Assembly: GCF_001645105.1 (NCBI RefSeq)
Contig: NZ_LKEG01000054.1
Span: forward strand, 31,328 to 95,327
Length of the DNA: 64,000 nucleotides
DNA from: Pseudomonas marginalis
GTDB lineage: Bacteria > Pseudomonadota > Gammaproteobacteria > Pseudomonadales > Pseudomonadaceae
Direction: 5' to 3'
The translations under genes were made by a program, and so were the position numbers. Each line of letters opens with the position of its first letter. The stretch's first letter is position 1. Shown piece by piece: positions 27,486 to 35,667 of the stretch. The notes beneath the pieces are model-generated. The model did not search any database and was not told the origin of the DNA. It saw only the letters and a program-made list of their open reading frames with translations.

Positions 27486-28235
27486 GTGTTCAACGCCCTT
27501 AATGCGGAAGATGCTCCGCAGCCACCCAAGGTCCTCACCACCCCTCTGGAAATCGCCAGCACCTTGCGGATGCTGCAAGAAAGCCATGACCCGCTGATCA
27601 TCACCTTCCACGAACGCAGCCAGCGCTTCCAGAGCTACCTGGTCGACGTCAACCGCGACGGCGGCTCCGTGGCCCTGGATGAGATGATCCCCCGCGATGG
27701 CGAACGCCACCTCGAAAATGGCGAACCCTTCCGCATTGAAGGCTTCCACGACGGTGTGCGCATTGCGTGGGAAAGCAACGGCAGCCTGAGCATCAGCGAA
27801 AAGGACGGCCACCGCATCTACACCGGCAGCCTGCCCGCCGAAGTGGTTTACCATCAGCGCCGCAATGCGTTCCGCGCCGCCTTGAAGCTGGCGCAACTGG
27901 TCAACATCGAACTGGGTGGAGAGAAGCTCAAGGCCCCGGTCAACGGTAAGCTGCTGGATATTTCCGCGACGGGCTGCAAATTGCGCTTTGAAGGAGATAT
28001 CTCCGAGCGCCTGCAGCTGGGCCAGGTGTATGACCGTTTCATCGCCGCCCTGCCCTTTGGCAGCATGACAACCTCAGTCGAACTGCGTTACCTGCACTTC
28101 GAAGAGAAGATCAACACCACCTTCGCCGGCGTGCGCTTCCACAATATGAGTGGCTTGGTGCAGCGCCAGGTCGAGCGCTTTGTTTACCAACTGCAACGCG
28201 AAGCACGGCGTTTCGACAAAGACGACGATTTTTAA
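27486..28235 (+). CDS. flgZ: PilZ-domain c-di-GMP brake protein (YcgR/FlgZ)
   Basis: This 249-residue flagellar regulator has an N-terminal YcgR domain (about 15-115) and a C-terminal PilZ domain with the c-di-GMP motifs RRNAFR (RxxxR) and DISATGC (D/NxSxxG). Binding of c-di-GMP lets such proteins slow the motor. The start is GTG 27486 (MFNALNAEDAP), chosen for GGAAG upstream; the open frame before it overlaps flgN. It is last of the flgA-M-N-Z cluster; a terminator follows. Confidence 0.92.
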   Translation: MFNALNAEDAPQPPKVLTTPLEIASTLRMLQESHDPLIITFHERSQRFQSYLVDVNRDGGSVALDEMIPRDGERHLENGEPFRIEGFHDGVRIAWESNGSLSISEKDGHRIYTGSLPAEVVYHQRRNAFRAALKLAQLVNIELGGEKLKAPVNGKLLDISATGCKLRFEGDISERLQLGQVYDRFIAALPFGSMTTSVELRYLHFEEKINTTFAGVRFHNMSGLVQRQVERFVYQLQREARRFDKDDDF

Positions 28236-28253
28236 ACCTTAAAAGATCGCTGT

Positions 28254-28292
28254 AAAAAAAACGGGCAGATCCTGATGGACCTGCCCGTTTTT
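28254..28292. terminator. Bidirectional terminator between flgZ and MFS gene
   Basis: AAAACGGGCAG...CTGCCCGTTTTT, with A- and T-runs on both sides, lies between convergent genes. Confidence 0.85.
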
Positions 28293-28296
28293 ACGT

Positions 28297-29682
28297 TCAG
28301 GGGCGCGCCCTGCTCAAGTCGTGAGGGTGTTCGTCAGGGCCCGCAGGCTCAGGCGGCCCTTCAAAGAGCGGCTCGTCCGCCTGCGCATCGGGATCCGTCT
28401 CCGGTTCAGGTTCCGGGGCAGCGTTTTGCATTTGCTCCTGCACTACCTGCTCATCGACACGCGGATCCAGGGCGGCGACCAGCGGTGAGCTGGACATACT
28501 GTCGGGCATCGCCACGTGATGCAGGGGCGCGTCTTCCACCTGATGCAAATTGGTGACGGCTTTCGGCCGGATACGCCACACCAGGATCAACGCACACAGG
28601 CTGAAAAACGCATACAGCATGTGGCTGCCGAACATCTTCATCACCACACCGGCCAGCAACGGCCCAATGCTGGCGCCTACGCCGTACGTGACCAGCAGCA
28701 TCGCCGTGAGGGATACCCGGCGATCCCCTTCCACATGGTCGTTGGAGAACGCCACTGCCAGCGGGTACAGGCAGAACTGCACCAGCGAACACAAGAAACC
28801 TGCCACAAACAGAACTTCCAGCGGCACCTTGGTCATTATTGCCAACGGCAACGCCGCCACCGCCAGGCACAGAGCAAAACAACGAATCAGCAGCGCGCGA
28901 TCATAGCGGTCCGACAACCACCCCAACGGCCACTGCACCAGCAGGCCGGCAAAAATGCAGCTACCCATGAACAGGCCCACCTGCTCGGTGGTCAAGCCTT
29001 GTTGAGAGGCATAGAGCGGCGCCAGACCGTAGAACGAGCCCACGATCAACCCCGCCCCCAGCACGGTGCTCAACGACTGCGGCACGCGCTTGATAAAGAA
29101 GCGCGGCTCCATCGGCGCCGGGTGCAGGGCCGCCGGGTGAATACGCCGAGTCATGGCCACCGGCACCAGGCACAGGGCAAAACACAGGGCAACCAGCATC
29201 AACAGCTCAAGGCCGAGCTGAGGGTGCATGACCAGGATCAACTGGCCGAGTACCAGGCCCAGGTAAGACGCAATCATATAGCCGCTGAACACCACGCCGC
29301 GTTGCTTGGCGTCCGCCTGCTCGTTGAGCCAGCTTTCGATGACCATGTACTGGCACATCATGCCCAGGCCCACGATCATCCGCAGCACGATCCAGGCCGG
29401 CAGCCAGTCGATCAGGCCGTGGCCCAGCACGGCCGCACCGACAATACCGGCACAGGTGGCATAGGCCCGGATATGCCCGACCCGGGCAATCAGGCGGTGC
29501 CCGATCTTGCCGCCCAGCACCAGGCCAAAATAGTTGGCCGCCATCAGCGCACCCACCCACAGGCTGTCGACATGGTCGGCCGCCAGGCGCAGGGCCAGGT
29601 AAGTACTGAGCAGGCCGGAGCCGATCAGCATCATCAAGGAGGCGAAATAAAGGGCTCGAAAAGATTTCCAGATTTGGCGCAT
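28297..29682 (-). CDS. MFS transporter
   Basis: This 461-residue inner-membrane protein has twelve predicted helices up to about residue 390 and a long acidic, Pro/Glu-rich cytoplasmic tail (MQNAAPEPEPETDPDAQADE). The first cytoplasmic loop GGKIGHRLIARVGH fits the major facilitator pattern, repeated as LGWLSDRYDRALL in the second half. It resembles the YcaD-like group. Substrate unknown; the neighbours give no clue. Confidence 0.85.
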   Translation of the reverse strand: MRQIWKSFRALYFASLMMLIGSGLLSTYLALRLAADHVDSLWVGALMAANYFGLVLGGKIGHRLIARVGHIRAYATCAGIVGAAVLGHGLIDWLPAWIVLRMIVGLGMMCQYMVIESWLNEQADAKQRGVVFSGYMIASYLGLVLGQLILVMHPQLGLELLMLVALCFALCLVPVAMTRRIHPAALHPAPMEPRFFIKRVPQSLSTVLGAGLIVGSFYGLAPLYASQQGLTTEQVGLFMGSCIFAGLLVQWPLGWLSDRYDRALLIRCFALCLAVAALPLAIMTKVPLEVLFVAGFLCSLVQFCLYPLAVAFSNDHVEGDRRVSLTAMLLVTYGVGASIGPLLAGVVMKMFGSHMLYAFFSLCALILVWRIRPKAVTNLHQVEDAPLHHVAMPDSMSSSPLVAALDPRVDEQVVQEQMQNAAPEPEPETDPDAQADEPLFEGPPEPAGPDEHPHDLSRARP

Positions 29683-29910
29683 CGGCGTTCCGAGCGGCTC
29701 CTTGCAGTGAGAGACAGGGCTATCGGCATGATAGTCCGGGGTGGCCGGGTCCGGACAGGCGGCAGGCGCTGTTTCCGGAGATTAATTTGCTTACAGACTC
29801 AGACGCTGTCCGGCCGCTTGCGGGATACACGGATTGTGATAAATACACCGTGCACGTGCTGTGAACCCTGGACTGCAGCAAGGTTCGACTGAATCGTTGG
29901 AAAACGCGCA

Positions 29911-29946
29911 CAAAAAAGCCCTGCCAGAATGTTCTGTGCAGGGCTT
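29911..29946 (-). terminator. Terminator of tRNA-Arg(CCT)
   Basis: Minus-strand AAGCCCTGC...GCAGGGCTT followed by TTTT lies 7 bp after the tRNA 3' end. Confidence 0.85.
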
Positions 29947-29952
29947 TGAACC

Positions 29953-30029
29953 TGGTGTCCCAGGGCCGGTTCGAACGGCCAACCTTCCCCTTAGGAGGGG
30001 GATGCTCTATCCAATTGAGCTACTGGGAC
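29953..30029 (-). tRNA. tRNA-Arg (anticodon CCT)
   Basis: A 77-nt cloverleaf with encoded CCA. Acceptor GTCCCAG pairs with CTGGGAC; the anticodon stem TCCCC/GGGGA encloses loop CTCCTAA (anticodon CCT, reading the rare codon AGG); the T-loop is GTTCGAA. Its terminator follows. Confidence 0.95.
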
Positions 30030-30286
30030 AAATGACCGACGTCGAGCCAAAGACGCGGCGACGGACGGCGTGCATGTTAACGGCCGAGGTGGGTTTTGTC
30101 ATGTCGTCCGTAGGCTTTTCGAGTGTAGGCCAACCCACACCCGATTGATTGCGGCCTGCCCCCGCAAACACGGGCACTTGCCACCATCGTGCAAAATGCA
30201 CTCCCCCAAAATGCCATCATTGCAAATTGCAACCTTTCCGGTATTTGAAGTAGACTCAAACCATTGATTTTATTGAATTAATAGTT
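30030..30286. other. Intergenic stretch upstream of the small membrane-protein pair
   Basis: No gene is supported. The stretch carries the promoter side of the leftward tRNA-Arg gene and ends at the sigma-54-like element of the rightward small genes. An AT-rich patch (about 30225-30290) immediately precedes that element. Confidence 0.5.
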
Positions 30287-30301
30287 TGGCACGGCACCTG
30301 C
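30287..30301 (+). promoter_or_regulatory. Sigma-54-like promoter of the small membrane-protein pair
   Basis: TGGCACG-GCAC-CTGC has a complete -24 block and one mismatch in the -12 block. It lies 53 bp before the first small gene. Confidence 0.65.
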
Positions 30302-30354
30302 AATACTTCTCCTACAAACCCAACAAGCCACGGCGTTAAGCGGAGAACATAACC

Positions 30355-30582
30355 ATGAACAGTGCCCTTCTGTTAGCCCTCAACACCGTCGCCTTGGCCG
30401 CGTTGGTCACGTTCCATTTCCAATCGACTGGCAGCCATGACCCGGCGCAGATCAGCCAGGCCGTGCCGCATCATCTGCAACAGCGCCCACAGCTGGCGGT
30501 GATGACGCCGAACGCACAGTCGCCCGTCCGCCTGACTCAAGGCACCCAGGTGGCGCCTGCATCTGAACACTGGGTTTTCTGA
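30355..30582 (+). CDS. Small membrane-anchored protein, unknown
   Basis: This 75-residue protein has one hydrophobic N-terminal segment (LLLALNTVALAALVTFHF, residues 5-22) and a polar Gln/Pro-rich tail ending SEHWVF. GGAG (30342-30345) precedes the ATG. It is the first of two small genes 11 bp apart behind a sigma-54-like promoter. No domain is recognised; the tail probably faces the periplasm (inference). Confidence 0.7.
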   Translation: MNSALLLALNTVALAALVTFHFQSTGSHDPAQISQAVPHHLQQRPQLAVMTPNAQSPVRLTQGTQVAPASEHWVF

Positions 30583-30593
30583 GGAGGCCACCG

Positions 30594-30773
30594 ATGACCA
30601 AATTTGCCTGGCTGTTTCTGTGCCTAACCGCCTTCACCGGTATGCTTGGACTGGGCGCTGAGTCACAAGACGGCCAAACCACGGCGTTCATCGCCAGTGC
30701 CGTGTTTGCCAGCCTGCTGCTGCTCACTCTCATTGTGGGTCGTCGGATCAAATTCGACCCGGTCCTGCGCTGA
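30594..30773 (+). CDS. Very small membrane protein, unknown
   Basis: This 59-residue protein (MTKFAWLFLCLTAFTGMLG...) has two hydrophobic segments (about residues 4-20 and 31-48) joined by a short polar loop and ends in RRIKFDPVLR. A strong AGGAGG lies 7 bp before the ATG, directly after the stop of the upstream small gene, so the pair is surely translated from one message. No known domain is recognised. Confidence 0.7.
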   Translation: MTKFAWLFLCLTAFTGMLGLGAESQDGQTTAFIASAVFASLLLLTLIVGRRIKFDPVLR

Positions 30774-31073
30774 TCCCCCTCCCGCCTTACCTTATGTCGC
30801 CTCATCCTCGCTAATCGGCAAATTGCCACTAGTCTTAAACCTAAGGGCAAAAGGCCACTTTGCGATAGCATGTGCGGCCTCAAACCCTGTGGTGGCCTGG
30901 ACTTACGGGAAGTTCCCCTGCGCGATTGCGTATGCAAAAGTTTTCCAACCAGTCCGCAAAAATGCAAATGAGTGCTGGCATAAAGCCTCTAGGCAGTTCA
31001 ATATTTGTCACAGAATTGACGCCAAGGAACTGGCAAATCTGAGGCATGATGCGGCCTCTTTGCAATTCAGGTT
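30774..31073. other. Non-coding region upstream of amrZ
   Basis: No convincing gene lies here. Candidate AmrZ-type motifs (GGCAAATTGCCACTAG near 30819, GGCAAAAGGCCACTTTGC near 30846) fit possible autoregulation but are weak. Confidence 0.4.
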
Positions 31074-31100
31074 GAACTTTGGTCGTGAGCCTTGTCTTAA
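31074..31100 (+). promoter_or_regulatory. AlgU (sigma-22)-type promoter of amrZ
   Basis: A perfect GAACTT -35 (31074-31079) is followed after 15-16 bp by TCTTAA. The P. aeruginosa homologue is AlgU-dependent. The -10 match is imperfect. Confidence 0.5.
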
Positions 31101-31156
31101 CACTCATCTTGCGGCCAATTCCAAAAACCGCTCCCCTGAACTAACCGGTTAAATAT

Positions 31157-31483
31157 ATGCGCCCATTGAAACAGGCAATTTATTCCAGCCGTACGGCTGA
31201 CAAGTTCGTCGTACGTCTGCCAGACGGAATGCGGGAACGCATTGCCGAGGTGGCTCGCAATCATCACCGCAGCATGAACTCCGAGATCATCGCTCGCCTG
31301 GAACAAAGCCTCATTCAGGAAGGTGCGCTGGGCGACGAGTTGAGCATGCGCATGGACAGCCCTGAGCTGTCGCTGCACGAACGCGAACTGCTGCAGCGTT
31401 TTCGTCAGCTCTCCCACCGTCAGCAAAATGCTCTCGTCTCGCTTATCGCGCACGACGTTGAGGCGGCCGCAGAAGCCAATTGA
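31157..31483 (+). CDS. amrZ: Ribbon-helix-helix regulator AmrZ (AlgZ)
   Basis: This 108-residue Arc-type DNA-binding protein controls alginate, motility and c-di-GMP genes in Pseudomonas. The RHH domain covers about residues 12-60: SSRTADKFVVRLPDGMRERI, whose beta-strand contacts DNA, then NHHRSMNSEIIARLEQSL. The tail SPELSLHERELLQRFRQL is the family's tetramerisation region. It has its own promoter region and a clear terminator. The ribosome binding site is poor. Confidence 0.95.
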   Translation: MRPLKQAIYSSRTADKFVVRLPDGMRERIAEVARNHHRSMNSEIIARLEQSLIQEGALGDELSMRMDSPELSLHERELLQRFRQLSHRQQNALVSLIAHDVEAAAEAN

Positions 31484-31500
31484 TTTGCAACTGAAAGCCG

Positions 31501-31527
31501 AAGCCAGCCATGTGCTGGCTTTTTTTT
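31501..31527 (+). terminator. Terminator of amrZ
   Basis: AAGCCAGC-CATGT-GCTGGCTT is followed by a T-run, 17 bp after the amrZ stop. Confidence 0.9.
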
Positions 31528-31588
31528 GCCTGGGATTTGGCGGAAATCCCTAGAAGCCGAGCTTCTTTAGCGAGCAAGCTTGCTTGCT

Positions 31589-31670
31589 CTGGAGCGCGAA
31601 GCACCTGCCAGGGATACGACTGCTGCGCAGCCGAGCGGGAGCAAGCTCCCTCGCCACAAAAAGCCAGCGC
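31589..31670. repeat. REP-like repeat of the second (GGGAGCAAGCTCCC) type
   Basis: The core GCGGGAGCAAGCTCCCTCGCCACAAAAAG matches the element at 46961-47093; flanking palindromic parts are degenerate. Lies between amrZ and mgtE. Confidence 0.75.
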
Positions 31671-31699
31671 CCAGAGGGGAGCCGGCATGCGATGAAAAA

Positions 31700-33142
31700 T
31701 CAGAGCAGAAAGATCGTTGCCAGGCCCAGGAAGATGAAGAAGCCACCACTGTCGGTCATGGCCGTGATCATCACGCTGGCCCCCATGGCAGGGTCACGCC
31801 CAAGGCGGGCGAGGGTCATGGGGATCAGCACCCCCATCAGCGCAGCGAGCAGCAGGTTGAGCGTCATGGCAGCGGTCATCACCACGCCAAGGGACCAACT
31901 GCCATATAGCAAGTAGGCGACCACGCCGATCACTCCACCCCACACCAGGCCGTTTATCAGGCCCACCGCCAACTCTTTGCGCAGCAGGCGCGACGAGTTG
32001 GCGGTACTCACCTGATCGAGCGCCATCGCACGCACAATCATGGTAATGGTCTGGTTGCCGGAGTTACCGCCGATCCCGGCAACGATCGGCATCAATGCCG
32101 CCAGCGCCACCAGCTTCTCGATTGAACCCTCGAACAGCCCGATCACGCGCGACGCGATAAAGGCGGTAATCAGGTTGACCGCCAGCCAGGCCCAGCGGTT
32201 ATGCAACGAACGCCAGACCGAGGCAAAAATATCTTCCTCTTCACGCAAACCGGCCATGTTGAGGACTTCGGTCTCACTTTCCTCACGAATCAGGTCGACG
32301 ATTTCATCGATGGTCAAACGACCGATCAACTTGCCGTTCTTGTCGACCACCGGCGCCGAGATCAAGTCATAACGTTCGAACGCCTGAGCGGCATCGTAGG
32401 CATCTTCATCCGGGTGGAAACTGACCGTGTCACTGGCCATCAGATCCGCCACTCTTTTGTCCGGATCATTGACCAGCAGACGCTTGATCGGCAGCACACC
32501 CTTGAGAATGCCTTCGTAATCGACCACGAACAATTTGTCGGTGTGGCCAGGCAATTCCTTGAGGCGGCGCAGGTAACGCAGGACCACTTCCAGGCTGACG
32601 TCTTCGCGGATGGTGACCATCTCGAAGTCCATCAGGGCACCGACCTGATCCTCATCGTAAGACAGCGCCGAACGCACACGCTCGCGCTGCTGAGTGTCCA
32701 GCGCTTCCATGAGTTCATGGACAACATCACGAGGCAGTTCAGGGGCCAGGTCAGCCAACTCGTCGGCGTCCATCTCCTTGGCTGCCGCCAGAAGCTCGTG
32801 ATCGTCCATGTCGGCGATCAGGGTTTCACGAACCGAGTCGGATACTTCGAGCAGGATATCGCCGTCGCGGTCGGCCTTGACCAACTGCCAGAGGGTCAGT
32901 CGATCATCCAGCGGCAAGGCTTCGAGAATATAGGCGACGTCGGCGGAGTGCAGGTCGTCGAGCTTGCGCTGCAACTCGACGAGGTTTTGCCGGTGAACCA
33001 GGTTTTCGACTAGGTTGTTATTCGGGCCATCCTGGCGGTGCGTCAGGTCTTCGACCACGCGCTGGCGCTGCAGCAGCTCGATGACTTGAGCCAGACGATC
33101 CTGCAGGCTTTCTTGTGTTTTCTTTACTTCTACTTCGGTCAT
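31700..33142 (-). CDS. mgtE: Magnesium transporter MgtE
   Basis: This 480-residue Mg2+ channel has an N-terminal MgtE-N superhelical domain (about 40-160), two CBS domains (about 165-295; VLPIKRLLVNDPDKRVADLM, YDLISAPVVDKNGKLIGRLT) that sense cytosolic Mg2+, and five membrane helices with the pore motif AGIGGNSGNQT. The start 33142 (MTEVEVKKTQ) removes 10 spurious residues of the longer frame. No known Mg2+ riboswitch is recognised in its leader. Confidence 0.94.
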   Translation of the reverse strand: MTEVEVKKTQESLQDRLAQVIELLQRQRVVEDLTHRQDGPNNNLVENLVHRQNLVELQRKLDDLHSADVAYILEALPLDDRLTLWQLVKADRDGDILLEVSDSVRETLIADMDDHELLAAAKEMDADELADLAPELPRDVVHELMEALDTQQRERVRSALSYDEDQVGALMDFEMVTIREDVSLEVVLRYLRRLKELPGHTDKLFVVDYEGILKGVLPIKRLLVNDPDKRVADLMASDTVSFHPDEDAYDAAQAFERYDLISAPVVDKNGKLIGRLTIDEIVDLIREESETEVLNMAGLREEEDIFASVWRSLHNRWAWLAVNLITAFIASRVIGLFEGSIEKLVALAALMPIVAGIGGNSGNQTITMIVRAMALDQVSTANSSRLLRKELAVGLINGLVWGGVIGVVAYLLYGSWSLGVVMTAAMTLNLLLAALMGVLIPMTLARLGRDPAMGASVMITAMTDSGGFFIFLGLATIFLL

Positions 33143-33448
33143 AGGCGAGCTCCACTCCCAGCAGCGGGGCACGCCGGAAGGATCAATCAGTCAATTCATG
33201 ATTGGTAAAACGGGGTACTGAGTCACTACTGGGTAAGTCCATGGAGGTATTCCACAAGCCCCGGCGGGGCTGACGGGCGCAATGATACACCGCCCGGCCA
33301 CTTTAAACGTTAAAAAACTGGAAAGAACAAGCGCTTGCGAGCCAAAGTTGAGTATTGGCTGCATCTATGAACTGCGACGTCGCAGCAAGAAAGGAAAACA
33401 CAGGGGAGCAGGAGAAAAAGATGAAATCCTGCACAAACCCCAGACGGC
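33143..33448. other. mgtE upstream region
   Basis: About 300 bp without a gene. It holds a GC hairpin GCCCCGCCGGGGC (33258-33270) in the mgtE leader and an isolated 14-bp perfect palindrome CTGCGACGTCGCAG (33372-33385). Promoter not placed. Confidence 0.4.
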
Positions 33449-33475
33449 AAAAAGCCCGCACTTGGCGGGCTTTTT
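33449..33475. terminator. Terminator of the tRNA-Ser/tRNA-Arg group
   Basis: AAAAAGCCCGC-ACTTG-GCGGGCTTTTT lies 7 bp beyond the last tRNA-Arg and is symmetrical, so it can act both ways. Confidence 0.88.
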
Positions 33476-33482
33476 GTTTGTA

Positions 33483-33559
33483 TGGTGCACTCGACAGGAT
33501 TCGAACCTGTGACCGCTCGGTTCGTAGCCGAGTACTCTATCCAGCTGAGCTACGAGTGC
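33483..33559 (-). tRNA. tRNA-Arg (anticodon ACG), copy 2
   Basis: A 77-nt cloverleaf with encoded CCA; acceptor GCACTCG/CGAGTGC, anticodon loop CTACGAA (ACG) on stem CTCGG/CCGAG, T-loop GTTCGAA. Identical to the copy at 33632. Confidence 0.96.
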
Positions 33560-33631
33560 AGATTGTGTTTTTATACCAGATCACAACTGGTTGTAACCGA
33601 ATCACCTGCATGACTGCAACTGACTCTTAAA

Positions 33632-33708
33632 TGGTGCACTCGACAGGATTCGAACCTGTGACCGCTCGGTTCGTAGCCGAGTACTCTATCCAGCTGAGCT
33701 ACGAGTGC
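33632..33708 (-). tRNA. tRNA-Arg (anticodon ACG), copy 1
   Basis: Identical 77-nt sequence to the neighbour, 72 bp away, with unrelated flanking sequence. Probably cotranscribed with tRNA-Ser upstream. Confidence 0.96.
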
Positions 33709-33816
33709 ATTTGTTGCCGCGCATTATAGGCCGTTCAATCTCTATGTAAAGCTATTTTTTCGAGTAATTTCAAGCACTTACCGAAAAAACCAGATTGCAA
33801 CGTACTAAGCAAATAA

Positions 33817-33907
33817 TGGCGGAGAACGGGGGATTCGAACCCCCGACACCCTTTTGAGGTGTACTCCCTTAGCAGGGGAGCGCCTTCGGCCACTCGGCCA
33901 GCTCTCC
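33817..33907 (-). tRNA. tRNA-Ser (anticodon GCT)
   Basis: A 91-nt type II tRNA with encoded CCA; acceptor GGAGAGC, long variable arm (TACACCTCAAAAGGGTGTC), anticodon loop CTGCTAA (GCT). It follows csrA in the same direction, an arrangement common in Pseudomonas. Confidence 0.96.
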
Positions 33908-33969
33908 GCAACACGGGGCGTATATTAACCACGTTCATCCCCGTTTGCAAACATAAAAAACGATAAAAA

Positions 33970-34158
33970 TTAAAGGCTTGGTTCTTCGTCCTTCTCTTTC
34001 TTGATCCGCAGGTAGATTTCCTCGCGGTGCACCGCTACCTCTTTCGGAGCGTTAACCCCGATACGTACTTGATTGCCTTTGACGCCGAGCACGGTCACGG
34101 TGATTTCGCCATCACCGATAATCAGGCTTTCTGCGCAACGACGAGTCAGAATCAGCAT
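33970..34158 (-). CDS. csrA: Carbon storage / secondary metabolism regulator CsrA (RsmA)
   Basis: This 62-residue RNA-binding dimer blocks translation at GGA-containing leaders and is titrated by Rsm sRNAs in Gac/Rsm signalling. MLILTRRCAESLIIGDGEITVTVLG is the family signature; VAVHREEIYLRI holds the RNA-binding Arg. Start 34158 is preceded by GAGGAGAAAGGT, itself containing GGA motifs. It lies between lysC and tRNA-Ser, the standard Pseudomonas order. Two terminator-like hairpins stand between lysC and this gene. Confidence 0.97.
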   Translation of the reverse strand: MLILTRRCAESLIIGDGEITVTVLGVKGNQVRIGVNAPKEVAVHREEIYLRIKKEKDEEPSL

Positions 34159-34200
34159 ACCTTTCTCCTCACGCATTTCAGTTCAGGAACAACAGTCTGC

Positions 34201-34234
34201 AAAAAAAAGGCCTTCGACCTACAACCAAAAGGCC
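34201..34234 (-). terminator. Terminator-like hairpin in the csrA leader
   Basis: Minus-strand GGCCTT...AAGGCC (14-nt loop) is followed by eight Ts, 43 bp before the csrA start and downstream of the lysC terminator. It could attenuate leader transcription or end a short RNA. Confidence 0.55.
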
Positions 34235-34285
34235 ATAGTCCTACCGCCTAAGTATTGTCGAGCGCGCGCAAAAGAACATGCGCCC

Positions 34286-34319
34286 TACAAAAAAAGAAAG
34301 GCGCGGTAAACCGCGCCTT
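34286..34319 (-). terminator. Terminator of lysC
   Basis: Minus-strand AAGGCGCGG-TTTA-CCGCGCCTT is followed by TCTTTTTTT, 13 bp after the lysC stop. Confidence 0.9.
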
Positions 34320-34331
34320 CCTGGCACTGCA

Positions 34332-35573
34332 TCACTCGCCCTGTCGGGCCGGAGCGTCCAGCTCAAAAGCGGTGTGCAAAGCACGCACAGCCAGCTCCAG
34401 GTATTTCTCTTCGATCACCACCGAGACTTTGATTTCCGAGGTGGAAATCATCTGGATGTTGATGCTTTCCTTGGCCAGCGCCTCGAACATGCGGCTGGCA
34501 ACGCCAGCATGGGAACGCATGCCCACACCCACGATCGACACTTTGGCAATCTTGGTATCGCCGACCACTTCACGGGCGCCGATTTCCTTCGCCGTGTTCT
34601 GCAGGATCCGCTCCGCCGCATCGTACTCGTTGCGGTGCACCGTGAAGGTGAAATCGGTGGTGTTATCGTGCGAAACGTTCTGCACGATCATGTCGACTTC
34701 GATGTTCGCGCCGCTGATAGGGCCCAGGATCTTGAAGGCCACGCCCGGGGTGTCTGGCACGCCACGGATAGTCAGCTTGGCTTCATCACGGTTGAAAGCG
34801 ATACCGGAAATGATCGGCTGTTCCATGGATTCCTCTTCATCAATAGTAATGAGGGTGCCCGGACCCTCTTTGAAGCTGTGCAATACGCGCAGCGGAACGT
34901 TGTACTTGCCGGCGAACTCCACCGCACGGATCTGCAACACCTTGGAACCTAGGCTGGCCATTTCCAGCATCTCTTCAAAGGTGATCTTGTCCAGGCGCTG
35001 GGCCACGGACACCACACGCGGGTCGGTGGTGTAGACGCCATCCACATCGGTGTAGATCTGGCATTCATCGGCCTTGAGCGCCGCGGCCAGTGCCACGCCG
35101 GTGGTGTCCGAACCGCCACGCCCGAGGGTGGTGATGTTGCCCTGCTCATCCACACCCTGGAAGCCTGCTACAACTACCACGCGCCCGGCTTTCAGGTCAG
35201 TACGGATTTTCTGATCATCGATCTGCAGGATACGCGCCTTGGTATGCGCGCTGTCGGTAAGGATACGCACCTGGCTGCCAGTGTAGGACACCGCCGGCAC
35301 ACCACGCTTATTCAGCGCCATGGCCAGCAAGGCGATGGTCACCTGCTCGCCGGTGGACACGATCACATCCAGCTCACGCGGGAGCGGCTGTTGGTCGCCA
35401 CTGATTGCCTTGGCCAGATCGATCAGGCGATTGGTCTCGCCGCTCATGGCCGACAGCACCACCACCAGGTCGTCGCCGGCATCGCGGAATTTCTTAACCT
35501 TGTCGGCCACCTGCTCGATTCTTTCGACGGAACCGACCGAGGTGCCTCCAAATTTCTGTACGATCAAAGCCAT
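34332..35573 (-). CDS. lysC: Aspartate kinase
   Basis: This 413-residue enzyme phosphorylates aspartate, the entry step to lysine, threonine and methionine. The kinase domain begins VQKFGGTSVGSVERI; two ACT domains occupy about residues 265-410 and bind feedback inhibitors. An internal ATG at 34826 (MEQPIISGIAFNRDE), preceded by GAGGAA, could start a 164-residue beta subunit of the ACT region, as described for alpha2beta2 aspartokinases in Pseudomonas and Bacillus. It lies 94 bp after alaS. Confidence 0.96.
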   Translation of the reverse strand: MALIVQKFGGTSVGSVERIEQVADKVKKFRDAGDDLVVVLSAMSGETNRLIDLAKAISGDQQPLPRELDVIVSTGEQVTIALLAMALNKRGVPAVSYTGSQVRILTDSAHTKARILQIDDQKIRTDLKAGRVVVVAGFQGVDEQGNITTLGRGGSDTTGVALAAALKADECQIYTDVDGVYTTDPRVVSVAQRLDKITFEEMLEMASLGSKVLQIRAVEFAGKYNVPLRVLHSFKEGPGTLITIDEEESMEQPIISGIAFNRDEAKLTIRGVPDTPGVAFKILGPISGANIEVDMIVQNVSHDNTTDFTFTVHRNEYDAAERILQNTAKEIGAREVVGDTKIAKVSIVGVGMRSHAGVASRMFEALAKESINIQMISTSEIKVSVVIEEKYLELAVRALHTAFELDAPARQGE

Positions 35574-35667
35574 TTCTAAGCCGCCTCAGCCCGTAAAGGG
35601 GCGCCTAATATCCAATCAACCAGCACCGAGCAGCCCGTGACTAGACCACGGGCCGGTTAACAGTGCC

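Noticed and set aside
33483..33708. Duplicate tRNA-Arg as an assembly artefact
   Set aside because: The tRNA sequences are identical but the flanking and spacer sequences differ, so the tandem copies look genuine.
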